This document shows positions 33,138 to 40,163 of a stretch of 48,316 nucleotides of DNA, one piece after another. Source of the DNA: DASVAL01 sp035649575. GTDB lineage: Bacteria > Planctomycetota > UBA1135 > UBA2386. Under the pieces are notes generated by a model, which saw only the letters and a list, made by a program, of their open reading frames with translations, searched no databases and was not told the origin of the DNA. The stretch's first letter is position 1. The number at the start of each line of letters is the position of its first letter. Both the position numbers and the translations under genes were made by a program. Location: positions 1-48,316 of the forward strand of contig DASRJH010000156.1 of assembly GCA_035649575.1 (NCBI GenBank). The letters run 5' to 3'.

Positions 33138-33740
33138 CTACGGCTCGGCGAGCAGCGCGTCGATCCATCGCCGCATCTGCGCCGCGTCCTCGCTGCCGGG
33201 CGCATACGAACCGCCGGTGTGCACGAAGCGCACCACGCCGCGTCGATCGATCAGGAACGAGATGCTGGTCCAGCCATTGTGGTCGTCGAGCCACCAGTTG
33301 CGCAGCGTGCGCCAGCCGTGATCGATGCCCACCGGAAAGCGGAAGTGGAAGCTATCGGCCAGAGCCTTGACGCGGGCCGGGTCGAGCGGCTCCTCGGTCT
33401 TGTGGTGGTAGATGCCGATCACGGCCAGGCCGCGCGGCGCCAGCTCGTCGTGCAGCTTGACCAGCGTCGGTGCGGTCGCCGAGCAATACGGGCAGCCTCC
33501 GGTGAACCAGCGCACGAGCACCACCTGACCGCGCAGGCCATCGAGGCTCACGGCGGGCTGGCCCATCCAGTCGAGGTTCCAAGCCGGCGCCGGCTTGCCG
33601 ACGATGGTGGTGACGTCGATGCCAGCGGAGTCGGGCCCGATGGCGACGCGCGAAGTGGGGGGAGTCACCGTCGCGGGCTCGCCGGTCGTGCCGCAGGCGG
33701 ACGCGAGCAGCAACAGCGTCAGGGTGGGAGCGCGCATCAC
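33138..33740 (-). CDS. Thioredoxin-fold lipoprotein (TlpA/AhpC-TSA-like)
   Basis: A 200-aa protein with lipobox ASAC (MMRAPTLTLLLLASACGTTG). The thioredoxin-fold core includes VGKPAPAWNLDWMG, LRGQVVLVRWFTGGCPYCSA (CPYC at about residues 82-85), LAVIGIYHHKTEEPLDPARV, FPVGIDHGWRTL and ISFLIDRRGVVRFVHTGGSY, the usual order for TlpA-like oxidoreductases or peroxiredoxin-like proteins. The CPYC centre differs from the CPHC of DsbA. It would act on envelope disulfides or peroxides. Antisense overlap with the 3' end of copy A is absent; it is a separate minus-strand unit. Confidence 0.82.
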   Translation of the reverse strand: MMRAPTLTLLLLASACGTTGEPATVTPPTSRVAIGPDSAGIDVTTIVGKPAPAWNLDWMGQPAVSLDGLRGQVVLVRWFTGGCPYCSATAPTLVKLHDELAPRGLAVIGIYHHKTEEPLDPARVKALADSFHFRFPVGIDHGWRTLRNWWLDDHNGWTSISFLIDRRGVVRFVHTGGSYAPGSEDAAQMRRWIDALLAEP

Positions 33741-33890
33741 GCTCAGTCTACGGCCTCCGGCGTGGCCCCCTCAACCGGCCAACGGACGCAGCGGCTCCTC
33801 GGTCCGCCGGCTCGCTGCCGGGGTTCGTGATGCGATGGACATCGTGCTCGGCGGTGGGGTGCCGGCGCGCGCAGCCATACAATCGCCGCC

Positions 33891-35450
33891 ATGGGTTGTC
33901 CGATCCGCTGCCTGGTTCTCTCGCTGCTCGCGTGCACGCCGGCCGTGCTGGCCCAGAAACCGGTGCCCGAGCCCCGCATCGGCCTGCAGTTCACGCCGCC
34001 GAAGGGCTGGACCGAACTGCCCGGAGACGTCGAACGCCACGCGACGCTTCGCCTGTTCGCGGCGCCGCGCGCGATGGCAAGCAAAGGCGACGCGAATGCC
34101 ACACCGGTGCTGCGCGTGATGTTCTTCACGAAGGGCGGCGACGACAGCAAGGACCTCGTCGACGGCTTGCCGCGTACGACGCCGTTCCGCAGCCTCGCGG
34201 ACTTCTGCAAGCGCGGGCTCGGCGCCAAGGAAGTGGGTGAGGAGCCGCAGAAGGCCGCCGGCGTGCAGGGCGTGCGCATCAACGGCAAGGGCATCCCCGG
34301 CGATCACGTGTTGATCGGCCAGACGGTGCCATGCGACGACGGCGAGGCGGCGGTCTGTATCCAGGTGCTGGAGAATCAGGCCGACAAGATCAAGAAGGAG
34401 ATCGACGCGGTGTTCGGTTCGCTCGAGGCGATCGCACGCGTGCCGGTCCAACGCATCGAGGTGCCGTGGCTCGCCGACGCGGGGTGGGCGACGAAGGACG
34501 CCGCCGCGCGCACCGCCGCGCGCCGGCAGTGGGCCGAGGCGCTGGTCGCCGCCGCCGCGAAGAACCCCGAGGTCGGCTACAAGGTGTCGAAGGCGAAGTA
34601 CTGGACGGTGCTGAGCGCCAGCGACCCGGCGTTCACCACGAAGGTCGTCGCGGCGGCCGAAGCCGCGCGCGACTGGCTGAGCCAGCGCCTGCCCGAGCTG
34701 ACCAAGGACGCGCCGCTGCCGGCGGTGCTGCGCTTGTTCGACAGCGTCGACCAGTACCAGGCTCTCTTGGCCGTGCGCGGCGACCAGCGCGAGTTCGACT
34801 CGTTCCACCGCGAGCTGTATTGCGTCCACGACCGCGACAACAGTGGGCGGACTGGCTACGGCCAGGTGCTGCGATCCGTGCTGTGGCACATCTTCGACGA
34901 CGTCGATCCGGCAGTGCTGCCGGCTCTTCCGCGCTGGCTCGACAACGGCTGCTGGGAGATCCTGCGCAGCTCGGCAGTCGAAGGCAAGAAGCTCGAGTTC
35001 GCCCCCGGCGACGTCGAGAAGGGTCGCATCGAGTACTACCGGCAGAAGGACCAGACGATGCCGCACCTGTGGGACCTGATCCAGGAACACATCCAGCCGA
35101 GCCCGACGGACGGCAAGACCGAGGACGTCTGGGGCTACACGCCGGAGTGTTCGCGCCTGATGCGCTGGTTCTGGATGCACGACGGTCAGAAGGCGTTCAA
35201 CAAGCCGAGCCTCGTCAGCGACTACGTGAAGGGGCTCGCGGTCGCGTACTACAAGCGCGGGCCGAGCCCGGTTGCCGACGTGCCGGCAGCCGGTCTCGAC
35301 GAGACGCAGACGAAGGAACGCAACGCGCGCTACTACAAGTGGCGCGACGATCTGCTGATCGACATCAACAACCTCGTGATCCCGCTGCAAGTCGACACGT
35401 GGAAGGCGATCGACGAGAAGTGGCTCGCGTTCAACAAGAACTTCAAGTAG
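33891..35450 (+). CDS. Exported protein with degenerate peptidase-MA-like region
   Basis: A 519-aa protein with a signal peptide (MGCPIRCLVLSLLACTPAVLA, then QKPVPE). Residues about 28-180 form an N-terminal beta domain (IGLQFTPPKGWTELPGD). The region about 325-360, VLWHIFDDVDPAVLPALPRW followed by LDNGCWEIL, parallels the HExxH...WLDEGxAE region of peptidase-MA/DUF1570-like metalloproteases, but the HExxH motif has become HIFDD. The catalytic residues therefore seem lost and I would not call it an active peptidase. The C-terminus is charged and helical. It is convergent with, and ends two bases from, a gene with an intact HExxH. Confidence 0.65.
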   Translation: MGCPIRCLVLSLLACTPAVLAQKPVPEPRIGLQFTPPKGWTELPGDVERHATLRLFAAPRAMASKGDANATPVLRVMFFTKGGDDSKDLVDGLPRTTPFRSLADFCKRGLGAKEVGEEPQKAAGVQGVRINGKGIPGDHVLIGQTVPCDDGEAAVCIQVLENQADKIKKEIDAVFGSLEAIARVPVQRIEVPWLADAGWATKDAAARTAARRQWAEALVAAAAKNPEVGYKVSKAKYWTVLSASDPAFTTKVVAAAEAARDWLSQRLPELTKDAPLPAVLRLFDSVDQYQALLAVRGDQREFDSFHRELYCVHDRDNSGRTGYGQVLRSVLWHIFDDVDPAVLPALPRWLDNGCWEILRSSAVEGKKLEFAPGDVEKGRIEYYRQKDQTMPHLWDLIQEHIQPSPTDGKTEDVWGYTPECSRLMRWFWMHDGQKAFNKPSLVSDYVKGLAVAYYKRGPSPVADVPAAGLDETQTKERNARYYKWRDDLLIDINNLVIPLQVDTWKAIDEKWLAFNKNFK

Positions 35451-35452
35451 CG

Positions 35453-36742
35453 CTACTTCCGCGCCAGCACGTAGTCGCCGCTCCGCTTTCCTGCGGCCAC
35501 GTGCCAGCCCGGTTTCAGCTCCAGCGTCCAACCGTCCCCGCTCGGCACCGACGCCTCGGCCGGCGCGCTGACGAAGACGCGCATCCAGTCGTTCGTGAAA
35601 CGCGCGCCCTTCGTCACCACCAGCTTCCCCCAATCGTGCACGATCGTCGTGGCCGGATGGACCGTCCCGTCCGCGCCGAGCGGGAATGCCGCGCCCGGGT
35701 CGAAGGAGAAGTTGGCGCCGTTCATCGGCAGCTCGAGCACGGGACCGTCGATCAGCTGCTGGCGATACGCGGCTTCGCGCGCGGCGCGCTCCTGCTCGCG
35801 CGCGGTCTCGGCCGCGAGCAGCTCGCGGTGACCGTGTCGCTCCGCGACCGCCATCGCCGCGGCTTGCAGGTCCTTCGCCGGTTCGAACTCCACCAAGGCC
35901 GCCACCAGGTCGGCGAGGCTCGACTTCGTCGTCAGCTTCGTGCGCCACGTGATCGCGTCGAGCTTCACCGCTTCGAGCACGTTGAGCAGCAGGCCGTACG
36001 CGGGCCCTGTCTCGTATGCGAATGACGCGGGGAGCGACCGCTTCTTGCCGAACGACAGCAGCCGGTAGGCGAGCGCGTAGCGCGTCTCGGGTTCCCAGGT
36101 GCCGCGCAGCATCATGCCGGTGAACTCGGCGAGGCCTTCGTGCAGCTCCATCCGGTCCTCCTCTGCTTTCGACCCTGGGAACAGGCTCTGCCGATACGCG
36201 CGCAACACGAGCGCGTCGCGCGCCAGCGCCGCGCGCTCGGGCGTCTCGGCGAGCATCACCGAACGAAGTGCCCTGATCTCGAGCTGCAGCCACAGCCGTC
36301 CCTGCAGCGTGTCGAGGTGCGCGTTGCGCGGGTTCTCGCCGGGCAGGCCGAGCTCGTCCTGGATGCGGTGCCACGACTCGTGCATCAGCAGCCGCGCGCG
36401 CTCGGCGCGCGTGTTCGGCAGCGGCCAGAGCACCATGCTCCACTGCTCGCCCTTCCAGGCGAACGCCGTGTTCGCGGTGATCAGGTCCCCGGGCAGCTTG
36501 CCGGTCCACAGGCCGTCCTTCGCAGTCATTCCCATTCCCTGCGGCTCGCGGTTCGCGACTGCCGTGCGGGACGGCGCGTGCACGAACAGCATCGGCCCCT
36601 CCAGGCTCCTGCCCCAGAGCTTGCCGCCGTCCTCCTCCGCGCACCACTTCGCTTCCTGGAACCAGCGGGCCGCGAGCTGGAGGTCGATGGGATCCTGGGG
36701 GCCGGTGAGCGCCAACGGGGCGAGGAGGGAGAAGAGGAGCAT
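35453..36742 (-). CDS. Exported metallopeptidase-like protein (HExxH)
   Basis: A 429-aa protein; ATG 36740-36742 starts a signal peptide (MLLFSLLAPLALTGPQ). A zinc-protease-type HESWH motif sits at about residues 121-125 in LLMHESWHRIQDELGL, and a second conserved block MELHEGLAEFTGMM (about 198-211) supplies a glutamate expected as third metal ligand in a gluzincin. A C-terminal PDZ-like or beta domain follows (TLELKPGWHVAAGKRSG). I do not recognise the exact family. It likely cleaves peptides outside the cytoplasm. Convergent with the degenerate peptidase-like gene. Confidence 0.65.
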   Translation of the reverse strand: MLLFSLLAPLALTGPQDPIDLQLAARWFQEAKWCAEEDGGKLWGRSLEGPMLFVHAPSRTAVANREPQGMGMTAKDGLWTGKLPGDLITANTAFAWKGEQWSMVLWPLPNTRAERARLLMHESWHRIQDELGLPGENPRNAHLDTLQGRLWLQLEIRALRSVMLAETPERAALARDALVLRAYRQSLFPGSKAEEDRMELHEGLAEFTGMMLRGTWEPETRYALAYRLLSFGKKRSLPASFAYETGPAYGLLLNVLEAVKLDAITWRTKLTTKSSLADLVAALVEFEPAKDLQAAAMAVAERHGHRELLAAETAREQERAAREAAYRQQLIDGPVLELPMNGANFSFDPGAAFPLGADGTVHPATTIVHDWGKLVVTKGARFTNDWMRVFVSAPAEASVPSGDGWTLELKPGWHVAAGKRSGDYVLARK

Positions 36743-36780
36743 GCGACACTCAACGCGGCGATCGTGCGTGGACTCCGCGC

Positions 36781-37473
36781 TCACCAACCGATCGGCTCGC
36801 GCGCGCGGAAGAAGCCGCCGTTCGGCCCGTCGGCCGGCAGCGTCGCGAGCCAGACGACGCCGTCCGCGGCTTCCTCGGGCGACAACTCGGCGCCGGCGCC
36901 GCCCATGCGCGTCCTGACCCAGCCAGGACAGCACGCGTTGGCCTTGACGTCGCCGCGCAGCGAGCGCGCCAGCGACACCGTCAGCGCGTTCAGCGCCGCC
37001 TTGCTGACCGCGTAGGACGCCGGCCCCTCGAGGCCCTCCGCGAACGCGCCCCAGCCCGACGACACGTTGACCACCCGGCCGTAGCCGCGCGCGAGCATGC
37101 CGGGCACGAACGCGCGGCAGCACCACAACGCGCCGAACAGGTTCACGGCGAACGCCGCCGCGAAGTCGGCCGAGGCCGTCGTCAGCACGTCGCCCTCGAA
37201 CAGCACGCCGCCGTTGTTGACCAGCACGTCGACCGCGACGCCCTGCTTGCCGAGCCGCGCCGCCGCGGCGGCGACGGACGTTTCGCTCGCGAGGTCGAGC
37301 TCCTCGGCGCGCACGCGAGCGGTCCCTCGCGGCACCAGGTTCGCGGCTGTTGCTTGCGCGTCGGCGCCGCGGCGAGCCGTCAGCACGACGTCGAGACCTT
37401 TCGCGAGCAGCGTGCGGGCGACGCCGAGCCCGATGCCGCGGTTGCTGCCGGTGACCAGTGCCGTTCGCGTCAT
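36781..37473 (-). CDS. Short-chain dehydrogenase/reductase
   Basis: A 230-aa cytoplasmic protein with the classical SDR motifs: nucleotide-binding TGSNRGIG (about 8-15), LVNNGG (about 85-90), VNVSSGWG, and the catalytic YAVSK (about 153-157), then CCPGWVRTRM. It uses NAD(P)H to reduce or oxidise a carbonyl or alcohol; the substrate cannot be determined. It is 38 bases upstream (same strand) of the metallopeptidase-like gene, so they may be co-transcribed. Confidence 0.9.
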   Translation of the reverse strand: MTRTALVTGSNRGIGLGVARTLLAKGLDVVLTARRGADAQATAANLVPRGTARVRAEELDLASETSVAAAAARLGKQGVAVDVLVNNGGVLFEGDVLTTASADFAAAFAVNLFGALWCCRAFVPGMLARGYGRVVNVSSGWGAFAEGLEGPASYAVSKAALNALTVSLARSLRGDVKANACCPGWVRTRMGGAGAELSPEEAADGVVWLATLPADGPNGGFFRAREPIGW

Positions 37474-37601
37474 GGCGTCACTCTACGGTGACTCCGCGCT
37501 CAGCGGCGCTCGGGTAGCTCCTCGAATTGATGCGCCTCGAGGAACATCGCCTGTTCGAGCGCGCGGAAGAAGCGCTGGCGCGCTCGCGATGAAAAGCGGG
37601 C

Positions 37602-37628
37602 CGCGGCCGGATTGGCTATCCGGCCGCG
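37602..37628 (-). terminator. Strong 11-bp hairpin followed by T-run on the minus strand
   Basis: CGCGGCCGGAT (37602-37612) and ATCCGGCCGCG (37618-37628) pair perfectly around a five-base loop. On the minus strand CGCTTTTC follows within ten bases, so it has the shape of an intrinsic terminator. No intact minus-strand gene ends here, which fits a region of gene decay. Confidence 0.45.
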
Positions 37629-37696
37629 ACCCTGGACCAACCCTGATGCAGGCAGGGCTGGCCGTGCGGTGCGGATCGGCATGTTCCGAGTCCTGC

Positions 37697-38236
37697 ATGA
37701 GCGATCGAGCCTTCGCCCGGTGGCACCGCGCACTGGCAGAGCTGCCTGCTGGACCGCGGCTTGCGAGTTGCCGTGCCCATGACTGGTCGAGCCGGGCGGC
37801 GACCGAAGAGGCGGCGCGGCTCGCGCAGGCGGACGCGTTCATCCGCGAGCTGCCCGACGGCTACGAAACCGTGCTCGGTGAACGCGGCGCCAACCTGTCG
37901 GCCGGCCAGCGGCAGCGGCTCGCGATCGCACGCGCGTTCCTGAAGGACGCGCCGTTGCTCGTGCTCGACGAGCCGACCTCGGCGCTCGACGCGACGACCG
38001 AGGCGGCTCTGCTCGACGCGCTCGAGCGGCTCGTGAGCGGCCGCACCACGCTGCTCATCGCGCACCGGCTCGCGACGTTGCGGCTCGCCGACGAGATCGT
38101 CGTGCTCGATCGCGGGCGCATCGTCGAGCGCGGTTCGCACGACTCGCTGCTGCGCGACGGGCGCGCGTATCGGCGGCTGTGGGAGGCGCAGGCGGGCCGG
38201 AGAGTGTTGGGCGCGGAGCTGCCCGCGGAACCGTGA
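37697..38236 (+). pseudogene. C-terminal fragment of an ABC transporter ATP-binding protein
   Basis: From about 37795 the sequence reads ADAFIRELPDGYETVLGERG, then the ABC signature LSAGQRQRLAIARA, Walker B LLVLDEPTSALDATTEAAL, H-loop LLIAHRLATLRLADEI and VVLDRGRIVERGSHDSLL. The upstream half, including the transmembrane domain and the Walker A P-loop, is missing: the codons before ADAFI do not resemble a transporter. The nearest ATG is at 37697. This is almost certainly a remnant of an exporter-type (MsbA/multidrug-like) ABC protein and cannot hydrolyse ATP alone. Confidence 0.8.
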
Positions 38237-38322
38237 CCAGTCGCGACCGATGCGGCGCGGCGGACTACAACATTGACGGTTTCACCCGCGACTGCGCGGC
38301 TCCCAGCAACCGAGCAACACCC

Positions 38323-38811
38323 ATGAACGAACGCCAAGCACTGGCGGCCCAGCTCCAGGGCGCCCCGAGCCACACCCCGCTGCTGCAAGCCCTCGAGGGA
38401 CTCCCTCTGGCACTCGCCGGCCACCGCGTCGCCGGCGCGGGCCACACGATCTACCAGATCCTCCACCACATGGACTACTGGCGCCGCATCAGCCTCGGCC
38501 GCCTGTCCGGCCATCCGCCGCCCAGGCCGCACAGCGCTGCGCTCGGTTGGACCGCACCGGAGGCACCCGCGCACGACGCCGACTGGCAAGCGGCAGTCGC
38601 GCAGCTGGCCGAAGGTCTGCGCGCGCTCGAGGCTTTCGTGCTCGACCCCCGATTCGATCTCGACACCGTGGTCCAGCCCGATCGCGGCACCAGTGCCCGC
38701 GCCGAGCTGCTGATGATCATGGGCCACGACAGCCACCACCTCGGCCAGATCGTACTGCTGCGCCAGCTGCTCGGTGCATGGCCGCCTCCGCGCGGCGGCG
38801 ACACATGGTGA
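38323..38811 (+). CDS. DinB-like metal-dependent four-helix protein
   Basis: A 162-aa protein from ATG 38323. DinB/YfiT-type features: LHHMDYWRRISLGRL (metal-ligand His about residue 48-49) and a C-terminal HDSHHLGQIVLLRQLLG (His about 135-139) that forms the third and other ligands of the usual three-His site. DinB-family members act as thiol-dependent transferases or hydrolases (for example in detoxification). Cytoplasmic; substrate unknown. The ABC-transporter fragment lies just upstream. Confidence 0.8.
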   Translation: MNERQALAAQLQGAPSHTPLLQALEGLPLALAGHRVAGAGHTIYQILHHMDYWRRISLGRLSGHPPPRPHSAALGWTAPEAPAHDADWQAAVAQLAEGLRALEAFVLDPRFDLDTVVQPDRGTSARAELLMIMGHDSHHLGQIVLLRQLLGAWPPPRGGDTW

Positions 38812-38845
38812 ACGCGCTGCCGGCACAGGTCCGCGAGCTCGACGC

Positions 38846-38888
38846 GACCACGAGCAACGGCATCAAGAGCACGCTTGGCGACACGTGA
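38846..38888 (+). pseudogene. 3' remnant of a third copy of the secreted paralogue family
   Basis: ACGAGCAACGGCATCAAGAG continuing to ACGCTTGGCGAC and a TGA encodes TSNGIKSTLGDT, closely matching the extreme C-terminus TSNGVRGTLGDV of the 31392 and 40164 genes, and the TGATTGCGC after it parallels TGATCGC after theirs. A GTGAACGCG at 38812 may belong to the same remnant. The rest of the gene is gone. Confidence 0.65.
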
Positions 38889-38986
38889 TTGCGCGCCGGC
38901 CTCGACCGGGAGGTTCGCCTGAGGACGAAGGCCTCGCTGCCGTTCGCCCGGTTGCGATGCTTCGCGGGGCTTGCGACCATGCCCGC

Positions 38987-40000
38987 ATGCGCTGCCTGAC
39001 GTTGCTCTGTTCCCTGCTCGCCGCCGCACCGCTGCGCGCGCAAACCGAAGACCCCGCGGTCGCGCAGCTGCGCGAGATCACGAACCGCGAGACGCTCACC
39101 GAAGAGGCCGCCGCGGTGCGCGCGCGCGACATCGCGGCGTGGCTCGACGCTGCGAAAGATCGCGAGCTCCGTGAGCTCGCGGTGCTGCGCACGCTCGCCG
39201 AAGCGATGGGCGCCGACGAGGCGGCGAAGCAACGCGCGTCACGCGGGCTCGTCGCCTGGTTCGTGGCGCACCAAGCGCTGCCGGTCACCGGCTTCGACAC
39301 AGTCGCCGGGCGCATCGTGATGTTCGACGTCGTGCACCGCGCGAACGCCGGCGCCTGGTCGGAGTGCACCGAGTTGCTGCCGGTCGTGCTGCGCGTCTAC
39401 CCCGACCACGCGTCGGTGTTCTGGCTGCTCGGGCGTCGCGGGCGCGACGCGGGCACCGCCGAGGGCACGCAGTTCCTGCAGCAACACGTGATCCCCGCCC
39501 TGCTCGCGGATCACGCGCTCGACGACGCGCAGCGCGTGCACTTGCTGCGCCTCTTGTACAAAGTCGAATACACGGGCCCGAAGCCGTTCGCCGACGTCGC
39601 CGGCACCGACCTCGCCGGCCGGGCGGTGCGCACCGCGGACCACCGCGGCAAGGTGCTGCTCGTCGACTACTGGGCGACGTGGTGCCGTCCGTGCCTGGAG
39701 GCGCTGCCCGACGTCGTCGCGGCGTTTCGCCGCTGCCACGAGCAGGGCCTGGAGGTCGTCTCGATCAGCATCGACGACGAACGCGATCGCGAACGCCTCG
39801 CCGCGAAGGTGCGCGAGCTCGACCTGCCGTTCCCGGTGTTGTTCGACGGCAAGGGCTGGAAGTCGGAGCTCGCGGTCGCGAACAAGGTGCAGGCGGTGCC
39901 GGCCATGTTCCTGATCGATCGCAAAGGCCGTGTGCGCTTCACCGACCTGGGCGGCGACGCGCTGCACGCGCGCATCGCGGAGCTGCTCGCCGAGAAGTGA
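38987..40000 (+). CDS. Exported TlpA-family thioredoxin-like protein with N-terminal helical domain
   Basis: A 337-aa protein from ATG 38987 with a signal peptide (MRCLTLLCSLLAAAPLRA, then QTEDP). Residues about 22-190 are helical and Ala-rich. The C-terminal TlpA/thioredoxin domain (about 200-335) contains GKVLLVDYWATWCRPC (WCxxC at about 231-236), VVSISIDDERDRER, FPVLFDGKGWKSE, VPAMFLIDRKGRVRFTDLGG: complete thioredoxin fold. It should be a periplasmic disulfide reductase, perhaps in cytochrome c maturation or envelope redox. The helical N-terminus is an extension beyond minimal TlpA. Confidence 0.83.
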   Translation: MRCLTLLCSLLAAAPLRAQTEDPAVAQLREITNRETLTEEAAAVRARDIAAWLDAAKDRELRELAVLRTLAEAMGADEAAKQRASRGLVAWFVAHQALPVTGFDTVAGRIVMFDVVHRANAGAWSECTELLPVVLRVYPDHASVFWLLGRRGRDAGTAEGTQFLQQHVIPALLADHALDDAQRVHLLRLLYKVEYTGPKPFADVAGTDLAGRAVRTADHRGKVLLVDYWATWCRPCLEALPDVVAAFRRCHEQGLEVVSISIDDERDRERLAAKVRELDLPFPVLFDGKGWKSELAVANKVQAVPAMFLIDRKGRVRFTDLGGDALHARIAELLAEK

Positions 40001-40077
40001 CCGCGACGCCGCCGAGCGCGTCTTGATCGGCACGGCGAGCCCGCAGGTCGTTACGCTGCGCTGATTCCCCTCGCGGC

Positions 40078-40094
40078 ACGCGGGTGACCCGCGT
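40078..40094. promoter_or_regulatory. Perfect 17-bp palindrome, candidate operator
   Basis: ACGCGGGTGACCCGCGT reads ACGCGGGT, one base, then its exact inverse complement. It is 15 bases upstream of a TATGAT -10 candidate (40110-40115) and overlaps the expected -35 position, 69 bases upstream of the copy B start. The arrangement is that of a dimeric repressor or activator site. Confidence 0.4.
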
Positions 40095-40109
40095 CGTCGT
40101 GCGTCCCGT

Positions 40110-40115
40110 TATGAT
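40110..40115 (+). promoter_or_regulatory. Putative -10 element of copy B
   Basis: TATGAT, one mismatch from the sigma-70-type -10 consensus, ends 48 bases before the ATG at 40164. The palindrome at 40078-40094 occupies the -35 position. Confidence 0.35.
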
Positions 40116-40163
40116 TGCCGTCCTGCCGGCCGGGCCGGCGCCCTCGAACTCCCCGGAGCGACC

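Noticed and set aside
37500..37590. Minus-strand short frame ending FFRALEQAMFLEAHQFEELP
   Set aside because: Looks more protein-like than random and could be another gene remnant in the decay patch, but it is too short and no family is recognised.
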